Position numbers and translations under genes: made by a program. Shown here piece by piece: positions 28,898 through 38,066 of a stretch of DNA of 64,000 nucleotides (positions are counted from its first letter, which is position 1; every line of letters begins with the position of its first letter). The notes beneath the pieces were generated by a model, which was given only the letters and a program-made list of their open reading frames with translations, did no database searches and was not told where the DNA came from. Origin of the DNA: Pollutimonas sp036675275 (GTDB lineage Bacteria > Pseudomonadota > Gammaproteobacteria > Burkholderiales > Burkholderiaceae_B); assembly GCA_036675275.1 (NCBI GenBank), contig JAKFFG010000010.1, positions 113,621-177,620 of the forward strand, given 5' to 3'.

Positions 28898-29983
28898 CTA
28901 GGCCTGCGCCAGTGCGGCTTTGTCCAGCACGCGGCGCAATGCCTCGGGCGGAACAGAATCAAATGTGGCTCGCCCTATTTCGGGCAGCAGCACGAATCGA
29001 AGCCGGCCGCCTTCCGTCTTCTTGTCGACCTGCATGAGTTCAATCCAGCGATCGGTGCCCAGGTCGGGAGGCTGTACCGGACAGCCTATGGCCGCGGACA
29101 ATGCCCTGACGCGCTCCACGCTTTCGGCGGACAAGCCCGACGTCAGAGCCGACAGTTCGGCGGCCTGCACCATGCCGCAGCCCACCGCCTCCCCGTGCAG
29201 CCACGCGCCATAGCCCAGGCCCGATTCAATCGCATGCCCGAATGTATGCCCGAAATTCAGAATGGCCCGCAGGCCAGCCTCGCGCTCGTCTTGCGAAACG
29301 ACATAGGCCTTGAGTTCGCAAGAGCGCTGGATCGCGTAGGTGACAGCCGCGGGATCCAGCGCCCGTAAGGCGTCGACGTGCTGCTCGCACCAGGAGAAGA
29401 ATTCGGCGTCGATGATCAAGCCGTATTTGATCACCTCGGCCAGGCCGGCGGCAATTTCGCGCGCCGGCAACGTAGTCAGCACCTCGGTATCGATTTCCAC
29501 GGCCACCGGCTGGTAAAACGCGCCTATCATGTTCTTGCCCAGCGGATGGTTGATGCCCGTCTTTCCGCCTACCGACGAGTCGACTTGCGCCAACAGCGTG
29601 GTGGGAACCTGCACAAACCGGATGCCGCGCATATAACTGGATGCCGCAAATCCGCCCATATCGCCAATGACGCCGCCGCCCAACGCGACCAGTACTGCCT
29701 TGCGATCCAGACGATTTTGTAACAAACCGTCAAAAATAAGGTTCAAAGTTTCCCAGTTTTTATGGGCTTCGCCGTCGGGCAATTCGATGTACACCAGCCG
29801 CTTGCCGCTCTTGGCAAGTGCCTGGGCGGCCCGCTGACCGTATTGGGCGTACACGGTCGGGTTGCTGACCAGCGCAATTGCCGTGGCGTCGTCGGGAATA
29901 CTTTGCGCAAGCAGGTCCAACCGGCCGGCAGCAATGTGAATGGGATAGGAACCACCTGGGGTCTGGACCTGCACCGTACTCAT
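28898..29983 (-). CDS. aroB: 3-Dehydroquinate synthase
   Basis: A 361-residue NAD- and metal-dependent enzyme that cyclises DAHP to 3-dehydroquinate in the shikimate pathway. Seen are YIELPDGEAHKNWETL, VALGGGVIGDMGGFAASSYMRGIRFVQVPTTLLAQVDSSVGGKTGINH and the metal-site His residues in LNFGHTFGHAIE. The ATG at 29983 overlaps the aroK stop by four bases (ATGA), so the two are translationally coupled. A much longer in-frame opening upstream runs through aroK and is not coding. Confidence 0.97.
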   Translation of the reverse strand: MSTVQVQTPGGSYPIHIAAGRLDLLAQSIPDDATAIALVSNPTVYAQYGQRAAQALAKSGKRLVYIELPDGEAHKNWETLNLIFDGLLQNRLDRKAVLVALGGGVIGDMGGFAASSYMRGIRFVQVPTTLLAQVDSSVGGKTGINHPLGKNMIGAFYQPVAVEIDTEVLTTLPAREIAAGLAEVIKYGLIIDAEFFSWCEQHVDALRALDPAAVTYAIQRSCELKAYVVSQDEREAGLRAILNFGHTFGHAIESGLGYGAWLHGEAVGCGMVQAAELSALTSGLSAESVERVRALSAAIGCPVQPPDLGTDRWIELMQVDKKTEGGRLRFVLLPEIGRATFDSVPPEALRRVLDKAALAQA

Positions 29984-30588
29984 GTATTGACCTCGTGTTG
30001 TTGGAGCAAGGGAACCAGACACCGTACTACCTGGGTCACGGCCATGGTGCCGGTGTCGAAAGTTAGACTGGCAACTTCCTCGTATAGCGGCTCGCGTTCC
30101 TGAAGCAGGGAGCGCAGGCGACCCTTGGGATCGGCTGTTTGCAGCAGCGGGCGATTGCGGTCGCGCGACACACGGCGAAAGAGCTCTTCCGCGCTGGCAC
30201 GCAGATAGACGACAACGCCGCGTTGTTTCAAATATTCGCGATTCTCGGGCGCAAGGACGGCACCGCCGCCTGTGGCCAGTACAATACCGCGTCGACGGGA
30301 ACATTCATTGAGTGCCATGGTCTCACGTTTGCGGAAGCCTTCTTCGCCCTCGATGTCGAAAATTAACGACACCCTGACGCCGCAACGTGCTTCGAGTTCG
30401 TGATCCAAATCAACGAACTCCCGGTCGAGCACACGAGCCAGGCTTCGGCCGATGGTCGTTTTTCCGGCGCCCATCATGCCCACCAGAAACAATGGCTGAT
30501 CATAAGGCAACGACGCTACCGCAGGGTCTTCCGGCCCCCCTGCCACGTTATTGTCCGGGCCTGCGCCCATAGGTAAGGAATCATTCAT
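29980..30588 (-). CDS. aroK: Shikimate kinase
   Basis: A 202-residue kinase that phosphorylates the 3-hydroxyl of shikimate. Walker A GMMGAGKTT (from residue 38), the shikimate-binding FVDLDHELEARCG and EGEEGFRKRE, and GGGAV and RNRPLL are all present. The N-terminus carries a Gly/Asp/Pro-rich extension of about 30 residues before the core. It is first in aroK-aroB-dgt and divergent from mrcA, the usual betaproteobacterial neighbourhood. Confidence 0.96.
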   Translation of the reverse strand: MNDSLPMGAGPDNNVAGGPEDPAVASLPYDQPLFLVGMMGAGKTTIGRSLARVLDREFVDLDHELEARCGVRVSLIFDIEGEEGFRKRETMALNECSRRRGIVLATGGGAVLAPENREYLKQRGVVVYLRASAEELFRRVSRDRNRPLLQTADPKGRLRSLLQEREPLYEEVASLTFDTGTMAVTQVVRCLVPLLQQHEVNT

Positions 30589-30670
30589 TTGTGTATTATC
30601 CCACTTGCAATCCCACCATACGCCGCTACACTGCATTCTTCGGTTACATAAACCTGATGCGTAAATCATA

Positions 30671-30688
30671 GTCTGACCATGGTTAGAC
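30671..30688. promoter_or_regulatory. Palindrome in the aroK-mrcA divergent spacer
   Basis: GTCTGACCATGGTTAGAC is an 18-bp inverted repeat with one mismatched pair, 15 bp ahead of the mrcA ATG and about 80 bp ahead of aroK. Its size and position suit a dimeric repressor, but no cognate regulator is adjacent and chance cannot be excluded. Confidence 0.35.
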
Positions 30689-30703
30689 TTAAAATCGCCC
30701 GTA

Positions 30704-33136
30704 ATGAGTTCTTCTACCAATTCCCCAAAAAATAATCCCGACGTGTCCCGCTCCTGGATAGGCCGCTTTTTCTTGAAAGCAGCCATATTCGCGGCTGGCC
30801 TCGGGCTATGCGGCGCCTTGCTCGGTTCCCTCGCGCTGGCCCTGGCTTGGCCCAATTTACCTGATCTGGGGGCGATGATCGACTACCGTCCCAGGGTTCC
30901 GCTGCGCATTTATTCGGCAGACAAGGTGCTCATTGGCGAATTCGGCGAAGAGCGACGCAACGTGTTGCGGTTCAACGAAATCCCCGACGTCATGAAGTCG
31001 GCGATTCTATCAGCCGAGGACGACCGCTTTTATCAGCATGGCGGCATAGACTGGTCGGGCGTGGCGCGAGCCGTAGTGGCCAACCTGACAAATATGTCCA
31101 AAAGCCAGGGCGCCAGCACCATCACCATGCAGGTGGCGCGCAACTTTTACCTTTCATCCGAAAAAACCTACACCCGCAAATTCTACGAGCTGCTGCTTAC
31201 CTTCAAGATCGAAGCCACGCTCACTAAAGATCAGATTCTCGATCTTTACATGAACCAGATCTACCTGGGGCATCGTTCCTATGGCTTTGCCGCCGCCTCG
31301 CGCGCCTATTTCGGCAAGCCTCTGGGTGAAATCACGCCCGCCGAAGCAGCCATGCTGGCCGGTATACCCAAGGCTCCCTCGCGATTCAACCCGATAGCCA
31401 ATTTCGAACGCGCCAAGTCGCGTCAAGGCTACGTACTGGGGCGCATGCGCGAACTGGGATACCTTACTGAAGAAGAATTCCAGAAGGCGACGAACCAGGA
31501 AATCATCATTAAGTCTGCACCCGGCACACCCGCGGGCGGCTATTCCGTGCATGGCGAATATGTTGCCGAACTGGCCCGCCAGCTTTTATATGGCGTCTAC
31601 CAAGACAATATCTACTCGCGCGGTTTCAATGTTTACACCACCGTCAATTCGAAAGACCAGGAACAAGCCTACGACGCCGTACGCGAAGGCATTCTCGACT
31701 ACACGCGCCGTTCCGTCTATCCCGGCCCCGAAACAACACTGGACCTGCCCGACGACATAGAACAGGATCCGGCAAAGCTGGACGCCATTCTGGACGAGCT
31801 GCAAGAAAAATACTCCGACAGCGGCGATCTTCTCACGGGCATCGTCCTGAATGCCAGTCCCACAAAAATCACCGTAGCTCGCAGCGCCAAGGAAATCATC
31901 GAGGTCACCGACAAGCGCGCCTTGCGCGTTGTAGCCCGTGGCCTGGGAAAGAACGCCAAAGAGAAATTCCGCATCCAGCGCGGTTCGGTGGTCTATCTGC
32001 ACAAGAACGGCGAGTACTGGGAAGTCATCAACATGCCCAGCGTGCAGGCGGCTTTCGTGGCCGTACGTCCGCAAGACGGCGCCATCAAGGCACTGGTGGG
32101 TGGTTTCGATTTCTCGGAAGGTAAATTCAATCGGGTTACCCAGGCGTGGCGCCAGCCCGGATCGGCATTCAAACCTTTCATCTACGCATCGGCGCTGGAA
32201 CGCGGCCTTACCCCTGCCACCCAGATTTCCGACGAACCCTTCGTCCTGACGGCGGCGCAAACGGGCTCCAAGGCATGGGCGCCCAAAAACTACGGCCGCA
32301 CCTACGAACCCATGCTGACCATGCGCCAGGGCTTGTACAAGTCCAAGAACATGATCTCCATACGCATCATGCAGGCCGTCGGTCCAAAATATGTTCAAGA
32401 CTACCTGACCCGTTTCGGCTTCGATCGTGAGCGCCAGCCGGCCGTGCTGCCGCTTGCGCTGGGCGCCGGCAGCGTTACTCCGCTGCAACTGGCGGGCGCC
32501 TATTCGGTCTTTGCCAATGGCGGCTACCGTGTCCCACCCTATCTCATCGACCACGTCACCGACAGCAGCGGCAAGGTCATCATGCAGGCCAAGCCCACCA
32601 TTGCAGGCGACACGGCGGCCCGGGCCATCGACCCTCGCACGGCCTACGTCATGAACGACATGATGCGCGGCGTCGCTACCTACGGCACGGGCGCGCGGGT
32701 GCATCGCGAACTCAAGCGCAACGATATCGGCGGCAAGACGGGCACCACCAATGAATCCCACGATGCCTGGTTTGCAGGCTTCACGCCCAAACTGGTCAGC
32801 GTGGTGTGGATGGGCTACGACCAGCCCAAGTCGCTGGGTTCCAGCGAAACGGGTGGCGGCGCCGCGCTGCCCATCTGGCTCGATTACATGCGCTACGCGC
32901 TGAAGGGCCAGCCTGAAACACCGCCGGGCCCGATGCCATCCGGCCTCAGCAAAATCGACGGCGACTTCTACTTTTCAGAGTTTCCTCCGGGACAGGCAGT
33001 AGCCCGCGTCGGTTTGCCTACCCCGTCTGAAACACCGCTGGACGGCGGCGGCCTGGATGGCATCGGCAGCCTGCTCGATGAGCTTACCGGCGGTGGCGCA
33101 CCTCGCCGGGAACAGCCCCCCGACGTTCCCTTCTAG
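30704..33136 (+). CDS. mrcA: Penicillin-binding protein 1A (bifunctional peptidoglycan synthase)
   Basis: An 810-residue class A PBP. A cytoplasmic start and signal anchor (about 18-48) are followed by the GT51 glycosyltransferase domain (SAILSAEDDRFYQHGGIDWSG, GASTITMQVARNF, EAAMLAGIPKAPSRFNP). An OB-like insert and the transpeptidase domain come next, with active Ser487 in GSAFKPF, the SKN-type motif in YKSKNMISIRI and Lys678 in KTGTTNE. The C-terminal tail is Gly/Pro-rich. It polymerises and cross-links murein in the periplasm. Confidence 0.97.
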   Translation: MSSSTNSPKNNPDVSRSWIGRFFLKAAIFAAGLGLCGALLGSLALALAWPNLPDLGAMIDYRPRVPLRIYSADKVLIGEFGEERRNVLRFNEIPDVMKSAILSAEDDRFYQHGGIDWSGVARAVVANLTNMSKSQGASTITMQVARNFYLSSEKTYTRKFYELLLTFKIEATLTKDQILDLYMNQIYLGHRSYGFAAASRAYFGKPLGEITPAEAAMLAGIPKAPSRFNPIANFERAKSRQGYVLGRMRELGYLTEEEFQKATNQEIIIKSAPGTPAGGYSVHGEYVAELARQLLYGVYQDNIYSRGFNVYTTVNSKDQEQAYDAVREGILDYTRRSVYPGPETTLDLPDDIEQDPAKLDAILDELQEKYSDSGDLLTGIVLNASPTKITVARSAKEIIEVTDKRALRVVARGLGKNAKEKFRIQRGSVVYLHKNGEYWEVINMPSVQAAFVAVRPQDGAIKALVGGFDFSEGKFNRVTQAWRQPGSAFKPFIYASALERGLTPATQISDEPFVLTAAQTGSKAWAPKNYGRTYEPMLTMRQGLYKSKNMISIRIMQAVGPKYVQDYLTRFGFDRERQPAVLPLALGAGSVTPLQLAGAYSVFANGGYRVPPYLIDHVTDSSGKVIMQAKPTIAGDTAARAIDPRTAYVMNDMMRGVATYGTGARVHRELKRNDIGGKTGTTNESHDAWFAGFTPKLVSVVWMGYDQPKSLGSSETGGGAALPIWLDYMRYALKGQPETPPGPMPSGLSKIDGDFYFSEFPPGQAVARVGLPTPSETPLDGGGLDGIGSLLDELTGGGAPRREQPPDVPF

Positions 33137-33186
33137 GCCATGGGCCCTGGCGGCCGGCCAACGACTTAAGAAAAGATTGCTGCGGC

Positions 33187-33204
33187 GCCCCCATTATTGG
33201 GGGC
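33187..33204. terminator. GC hairpin after mrcA, possible terminator
   Basis: GCCCCCA and TGGGGGC form a 7-bp stem around TTAT, 50 bp after the mrcA stop. There is no T-run on the plus strand, so termination would not be classical. Confidence 0.4.
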
Positions 33205-33278
33205 TGCCTCGCGTATCATTCTATAGTCGATCAAAACGATAAACATAAACGTTACCTGCCCGCCTTTGGAGTTCTATC

Positions 33279-33512
33279 ATGCAAGCGCCCAACGCCACGA
33301 CACCTGTCCGTACTTTTTGTCGGATTGCAGCCGGCTTCGCCGTATTGTCCACGCTGCTCGCCTGTGGCTATAAAGGACCGCTCTACATGCCCCCACCGCC
33401 CATGCCCGAAGAATCGCTGACAACACCGCCCGCGCCTGCCAGTCTGCCCGCGCCCGACTCCACCGGCCAGTCAGGCAATGCCCCCGCAGCCAGTCCCGTG
33501 CAAGCACAGTAG
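33279..33512 (+). CDS. lptM: Small lipoprotein LptM (YifL-like)
   Basis: A 77-residue lipoprotein. The lipobox LLACG places the lipidated Cys at residue 29, followed directly by GYKGPLYMP, the hallmark of the short lipoproteins encoded next to lysA. The rest is a Pro/Ala-rich disordered tail. E. coli LptM (YifL) helps LptD fold and form its disulfides in the LPS translocon. It starts 41 bp ahead of lysA and is probably co-transcribed with it. Confidence 0.88.
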   Translation: MQAPNATTPVRTFCRIAAGFAVLSTLLACGYKGPLYMPPPPMPEESLTTPPAPASLPAPDSTGQSGNAPAASPVQAQ

Positions 33513-33553
33513 TTCAGCCTTTTGTCGCCCACAACCTTTTCATCTCCGCCAAC

Positions 33554-34822
33554 ATGACCTTCGCCCCCCACTTCGAGTTCCGCAATGGCGCCATGCACGC
33601 CGAAGACTTGCCTTTGGCCGACTTGGCCAGTCAGTTCGGCACGCCGCTATATGTTTATTCGCGACAGGCCTTGCATGATGCATGGGAAGCTTATCGCGCT
33701 GCCGCCCGGGACCGCGATGTGCTGGTATGTTTCGGCATGAAGGCCAATTCCAATCTTGCGGTTCTTAACGAGTTCCGCAAGCTGGGGGCTGGATTCGACA
33801 TCGTATCGGGTGGCGAACTGGCGCGCGTGCTGGCAATCGGCGGAGATCCCTCCAAGGTGGTCTTTTCAGGCGTCGGCAAGCAAATCTGGGAGATGCAGGC
33901 CGCACTCAAAGCAGGCGTCAAATGCTTCAATGTCGAATCGGAAGCGGAACTCGTGCGCTTATCGGAAGTGGCCCAGCAGGCAGGCAGCATTGCCCGGGTA
34001 TCGCTGCGCGTGAACCCCGACGTCGACGCCCAGACGCATCCCTATATTTCCACCGGCCTCAAAGAAAATAAATTCGGCATTGCGATCGAAACCGCGGTGA
34101 CGGTGTACCAACGCGCCACCACCTTGCCCAATATCGAGATCGTCGGCGTCGATTGCCATATCGGCTCGCAGATCACCGAGATCAGCCCTTACCTCGACGC
34201 ACTCGACAAGCTCATCGCTCTCATCAAGGCCCTGGCCGCCGAGGGCATCCAGCTCAAGCACCTGGATTTGGGCGGCGGCATAGGCATCCGCTACACCGAC
34301 GAAACGCCTCTTTCACCCACCGTGCTGCTCGACAAGGTATTCCAGTCGCTGCAGGACCACGGGCTTTCACATCTGCAACTTATCCTCGAGCCCGGCCGTT
34401 CGCTCGTGGGCAACTCGGGGGTCTTGCTGACCACGGTCGAATACCTGAAACACAGCGAGGCCAAGAACTTCGCCATTGTGGACGCGGCCATGAACGATCT
34501 GTTACGCCCAACGCTTTACGACGCCTGGCATAGTGTCGAAGCTGTTGTACCGCGCAATAATGCAGACACGGCTCCCCTCTACGATATCGTGGGCCCCGTG
34601 TGCGAGAGCGGAGATTGGCTCGCACGCGACCGAAGTCTTCATCTGCAGCAGGGAGATGTACTGGCCATCATGTCTGCCGGCGCCTACGCGTTCACCATGG
34701 CAAGCCAATACAACACCCGGCCGCGGGCTGCGGAGATCATGGTCGACGGAGCGGATGCCCATGTTGTTCGTCCGCGCGAAACGCTGGAAAGTCTGTTCGC
34801 CACAGAAACGCCGCTGGACTGA
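33554..34822 (+). CDS. lysA: Diaminopimelate decarboxylase
   Basis: A 422-residue PLP fold-III decarboxylase making L-lysine from meso-diaminopimelate. Lys63 in CFGMKANSNL is the Schiff-base lysine. HIGSQI, DLGGGIGIRY, EPGRSLVGNSG and the dimer-contributed Cys of GPVCESGDWLARDR are present. The position after the small lipoprotein gene is conserved across Proteobacteria. Confidence 0.97.
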   Translation: MTFAPHFEFRNGAMHAEDLPLADLASQFGTPLYVYSRQALHDAWEAYRAAARDRDVLVCFGMKANSNLAVLNEFRKLGAGFDIVSGGELARVLAIGGDPSKVVFSGVGKQIWEMQAALKAGVKCFNVESEAELVRLSEVAQQAGSIARVSLRVNPDVDAQTHPYISTGLKENKFGIAIETAVTVYQRATTLPNIEIVGVDCHIGSQITEISPYLDALDKLIALIKALAAEGIQLKHLDLGGGIGIRYTDETPLSPTVLLDKVFQSLQDHGLSHLQLILEPGRSLVGNSGVLLTTVEYLKHSEAKNFAIVDAAMNDLLRPTLYDAWHSVEAVVPRNNADTAPLYDIVGPVCESGDWLARDRSLHLQQGDVLAIMSAGAYAFTMASQYNTRPRAAEIMVDGADAHVVRPRETLESLFATETPLD

Positions 34823-34935
34823 TTTCCGCTGTGGCTCGCCATTCTAAAGAAACATGCGAATCAGCCGTTAACGTCTGGTGGTTCATCGATACCCGTAAAT
34901 CTACCTATAAGTCAGTGTAGATACCGGAGACATCA

Positions 34936-35013
34936 ATGAAAGAGTGCTTTTTTGCCATAGAGCAATCAAGTCCGCCGCGAAAGTTCAGTATCATGCTCAA
35001 TCGGTATTCTTGA
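34936..35013 (+). CDS. Possible 25-residue leader or small protein upstream of the GGDEF-EAL gene
   Basis: An ATG at 34936 sits seven bases after GGAG, a better ribosome site than that of the following long gene. The frame encodes MKECFFAIEQ..., 25 residues, and stops 39 bp before the GGDEF-EAL ATG. It could be a leader peptide that couples translation, a small protein, or chance. No homology is recognised. Confidence 0.35.
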   Translation: MKECFFAIEQSSPPRKFSIMLNRYS

Positions 35014-35052
35014 TCGTTGCTTCCTGGGAAAAGGCCCGTAGAAAAACAAAAC

Positions 35053-38025
35053 ATGACGGCTTCAAACGCGCTTCGCAACACCTTCTTCAAGAAGCTCTCC
35101 ACAGTAGCCGACCGACTGGTTTACTATTTCTCGCTGTATGCCGTTCCGGCCGCTATCGTCATATTGTCCGGCCTGGCCTTGTACGGCTTGAACAGCCAGT
35201 ATCCGCTTACCCATGGCGACCGCGTGTCCATCCGGCTCCTGTCTCAGAATGCCGCCGAGTACACGCCCTCGAAGGCCGTCGCCGCGCTGCGTACCCTTCC
35301 CGCTGTACCGGAAACGCGGGCATCATCGCCCAGCTGGTTTCTGGTCGACTTGCCGGCGTCTCCTCATATTGATGACGCAATCCTGAGTATCCCCTCGCCG
35401 CTGACCCAGACACTGGAGTGCTGGAAGGCCGACGCAAACCTGCTTCGCACCTTGGGCAGCGCAAGCCGGACCGAAGCGACCGGATCGGTACGCACCAGCA
35501 AGATGGGTTTCGCCGTGTCGCTGGGTTATATCCCGACGTCCACATCGCTCTTGTGCTACGCAAGCTTTGTCGATACCGGCGTGCTGTCGGCCGAGCTCTG
35601 GAACCAGTCCGACCTTCGCGCCTCGACCAGCCGCTTTGATCGTGGGACAGGACTTCTGGAAGGGGGCCTGCTTACCATCGCCCTGTTCCTCGTCGTAATT
35701 GCGATCACCAATCGCGAATGGGTTTACCTGTTGCTGGCCACATGGCTGGTCGGCAACCTGCGCCTGGGCGCATTTGCCCTGGGCTGGGATAGCCTGTGGC
35801 TGGGACACGCCATACCGCTGGAATGGATGCCGCTGATCAGGCAGCTGACCGTTGCGGCTTATTATCTGCTCACGTATTCACTGTTGACGCAGCTTTTCCA
35901 GAACAGTTTCCAACCGCGGTTTTCGCGATTATGGCGCGCAGCGAAATGGGCCGGCCTGGCACTGCTTGCCGGTGCCCTGGTCCTGCCCTATTCGTCTTTC
36001 CTGTCACTCATGTGGCTCACTTGCGGCTTCGGCATTCTGGTGGCGATTTTCATGCTGTCCCGTCGCGTATATGTGGCGCGGACGCGAGTCTGGATGTGGC
36101 ATCTCGTCATACTGAGCATGTCGCTATGCGTGCTGCTGTCGGGTATTTTACTGGTCATTTTCGGCCGCACCACCTTCGTCGACACCTTCAATAGCGTCAT
36201 CGCCTTGTTGCTGTCCAATATCATGGTCGCCCTGTCCGTCGCCGAACGCATGCGCGAGGAACGAAAGGAACGTCTGCGTGCGCAAACGGAACTTGTCAGC
36301 AACTATGCCGTGACGCCTATAGGCATGTTCACGCTGGGACCCGACGGAGCCTTCGTGCGAGCCAATCCGGTGCTCGAGCGGATGTTGGGCTTTTCTCTGG
36401 ACAGGAACAAGGCGTACCGCTGGACGGACTACTTCCCGCCCCAAGACTGGCCTGCGCTGGCCGAGAAAACCCGATCCGGCGAAGAAGCCGAGGTAGCGCC
36501 GCTGGCCGGTGTCGTTCGGCCGGGAATGCCTCAACATTTCGTCATCCGCGTCGCGCTGGCCGATAACCAGATTGAAGGCTCGTTGCAAGACATCACGTCG
36601 CGCACCGAAACCATCAGTCAATTGCAGCTGCTTGCCGATAACGACCCGCTTACCAACGTACTGAACCGGCGGGGGATCGAGAAGGCGCTCAATACATCTC
36701 TTGAGCGCCTGGGTACGGGCGAGCCCTGCGCGCTGGCTTACATCAATCTGGATCCCTACAAGCGCATCAACAGCCTGTTTGGCCATATGTCGGGCGACGA
36801 AGTGCTCCAGCAAGTCTGCGAGCGCATCAAGGCAGCATTAACCGCCCAGCAACACGTAGGCCGTATCGGCGGGGACGAGTTCATCATCCTCTTTCCCGAC
36901 TCCACCATAGCTCAGGCGCGTATTGCCGCGGCCACCGTTATCCAGAGCCTGAATGCCACCGCTTTGTATGTGGGTGGACGGGCTTACCAGATCAACAGCG
37001 CAATGGGGATCATTGAGGTCACCAAGGACATGGACCCCAAGGACATGATATCGGCAGCGGGACGCGCCTGCCGGGACGCCCGCAAGCAGCATCAGGACAT
37101 CGTGGCCTACGAGCAGGACTCGCACGAGCTGCAAGAACACACCGAAGAGCTGCGGCTTTTCGATGAGCTGGAAGGAAGCGATACACCGCGCGGCCTCTAT
37201 CTGGAAATGCAGCCCATCATGTCGATGAAGAATCCGCTGCAGACGCTTAACTTCGAAGTCCTGCTGCGGGTACGCAACTCCGTGGGCACGCTGGTTCCGA
37301 CCGGAAAAATAATTGCGGCGGCGGAAGAAAACGGTACGATCACCATCATCGACAAGTGGGTTTTCTCGGCCACGCTCGAATGGCTGGCCAAACACGAACA
37401 CAGGCTGACCCGAACCGAGATGGTCAACGTCAATTTGAGCGGCGTGTCGCTGAACGATGACAAATTCATTGACGCCTTCTTTGCCATACTGGCGCGCTAT
37501 GAGCACCTTGCCAATCGACTGTGCGTCGAAATTACCGAAGGTGTGGCGCTGCAGGATCTCGACCGCACCCGCGTGTTCATGAAACGCCTGCAGAAGATGG
37601 GCGCGTTCATAGCGCTGGATGACTTCGGTGCCGGCTACACCTCGTTCTCGTATCTCAAAGAATTGGCGGCCGATGCCATCAAGATCGACGGTGCGTTGAT
37701 CAAGGACATGATGGCCAATGAAACCAATACCGCCATTGTCCGCACAATTGTCGAACTCGCGCGCAATCTGGGCATGAAGAGTATTGCTGAATGGGCCGAA
37801 GATTGCGCAACGCTGCGCGCGCTGCAGGATATGGGGGTGGACTTCGTTCAGGGCTTTATCGTCTCGAAAGCCAAATCGCCCGCCGACATGCTAAGCGCCA
37901 ACACCCTGGCCGACCTGATCGCCGATGAAGAAGTGTTGAAGTTCATTCGTGAGATCGCAACCGAGAACCGGGATGACGATGACAGGCACAAGCCAAGCAG
38001 ACAGGCGCCCGCGAACTGGTTTTAA
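35053..38025 (+). CDS. Membrane-bound GGDEF-EAL c-di-GMP enzyme
   Basis: A 990-residue protein. One membrane segment (about 22-48) precedes a periplasmic region of about 170 residues, then seven or so membrane helices (about 205-405; the layout resembles 7TMR-DISM sensors). A PAS-like domain (about 415-525), GGDEF (606-610, intact, no RxxD inhibition site) and EAL follow. The EAL signature reads EVLLR from Glu735, with DDFGAGYTS at 856-864 and KIDGALI, so phosphodiesterase residues look intact. It could make or degrade c-di-GMP in response to an extracytoplasmic cue. The ATG at 35053 was preferred to an in-frame TTG at 35017. Confidence 0.9.
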   Translation: MTASNALRNTFFKKLSTVADRLVYYFSLYAVPAAIVILSGLALYGLNSQYPLTHGDRVSIRLLSQNAAEYTPSKAVAALRTLPAVPETRASSPSWFLVDLPASPHIDDAILSIPSPLTQTLECWKADANLLRTLGSASRTEATGSVRTSKMGFAVSLGYIPTSTSLLCYASFVDTGVLSAELWNQSDLRASTSRFDRGTGLLEGGLLTIALFLVVIAITNREWVYLLLATWLVGNLRLGAFALGWDSLWLGHAIPLEWMPLIRQLTVAAYYLLTYSLLTQLFQNSFQPRFSRLWRAAKWAGLALLAGALVLPYSSFLSLMWLTCGFGILVAIFMLSRRVYVARTRVWMWHLVILSMSLCVLLSGILLVIFGRTTFVDTFNSVIALLLSNIMVALSVAERMREERKERLRAQTELVSNYAVTPIGMFTLGPDGAFVRANPVLERMLGFSLDRNKAYRWTDYFPPQDWPALAEKTRSGEEAEVAPLAGVVRPGMPQHFVIRVALADNQIEGSLQDITSRTETISQLQLLADNDPLTNVLNRRGIEKALNTSLERLGTGEPCALAYINLDPYKRINSLFGHMSGDEVLQQVCERIKAALTAQQHVGRIGGDEFIILFPDSTIAQARIAAATVIQSLNATALYVGGRAYQINSAMGIIEVTKDMDPKDMISAAGRACRDARKQHQDIVAYEQDSHELQEHTEELRLFDELEGSDTPRGLYLEMQPIMSMKNPLQTLNFEVLLRVRNSVGTLVPTGKIIAAAEENGTITIIDKWVFSATLEWLAKHEHRLTRTEMVNVNLSGVSLNDDKFIDAFFAILARYEHLANRLCVEITEGVALQDLDRTRVFMKRLQKMGAFIALDDFGAGYTSFSYLKELAADAIKIDGALIKDMMANETNTAIVRTIVELARNLGMKSIAEWAEDCATLRALQDMGVDFVQGFIVSKAKSPADMLSANTLADLIADEEVLKFIREIATENRDDDDRHKPSRQAPANWF

Positions 38026-38066
38026 CGCCGTTACCGCAACGGCGTGGCACGATAGAGTCGATGAGC

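Noticed and set aside
28898..30304. Longer aroB reading frame starting at 30304
   Set aside because: The extra 107 codons run through aroK in another frame and are Arg/Ser-rich without homology. The ATG at 29983 overlaps the aroK stop and gives the correct length.
31586..32761. A 391-codon frame opposite mrcA
   Set aside because: Shadow of a high-GC gene; no homology and no ribosome site.
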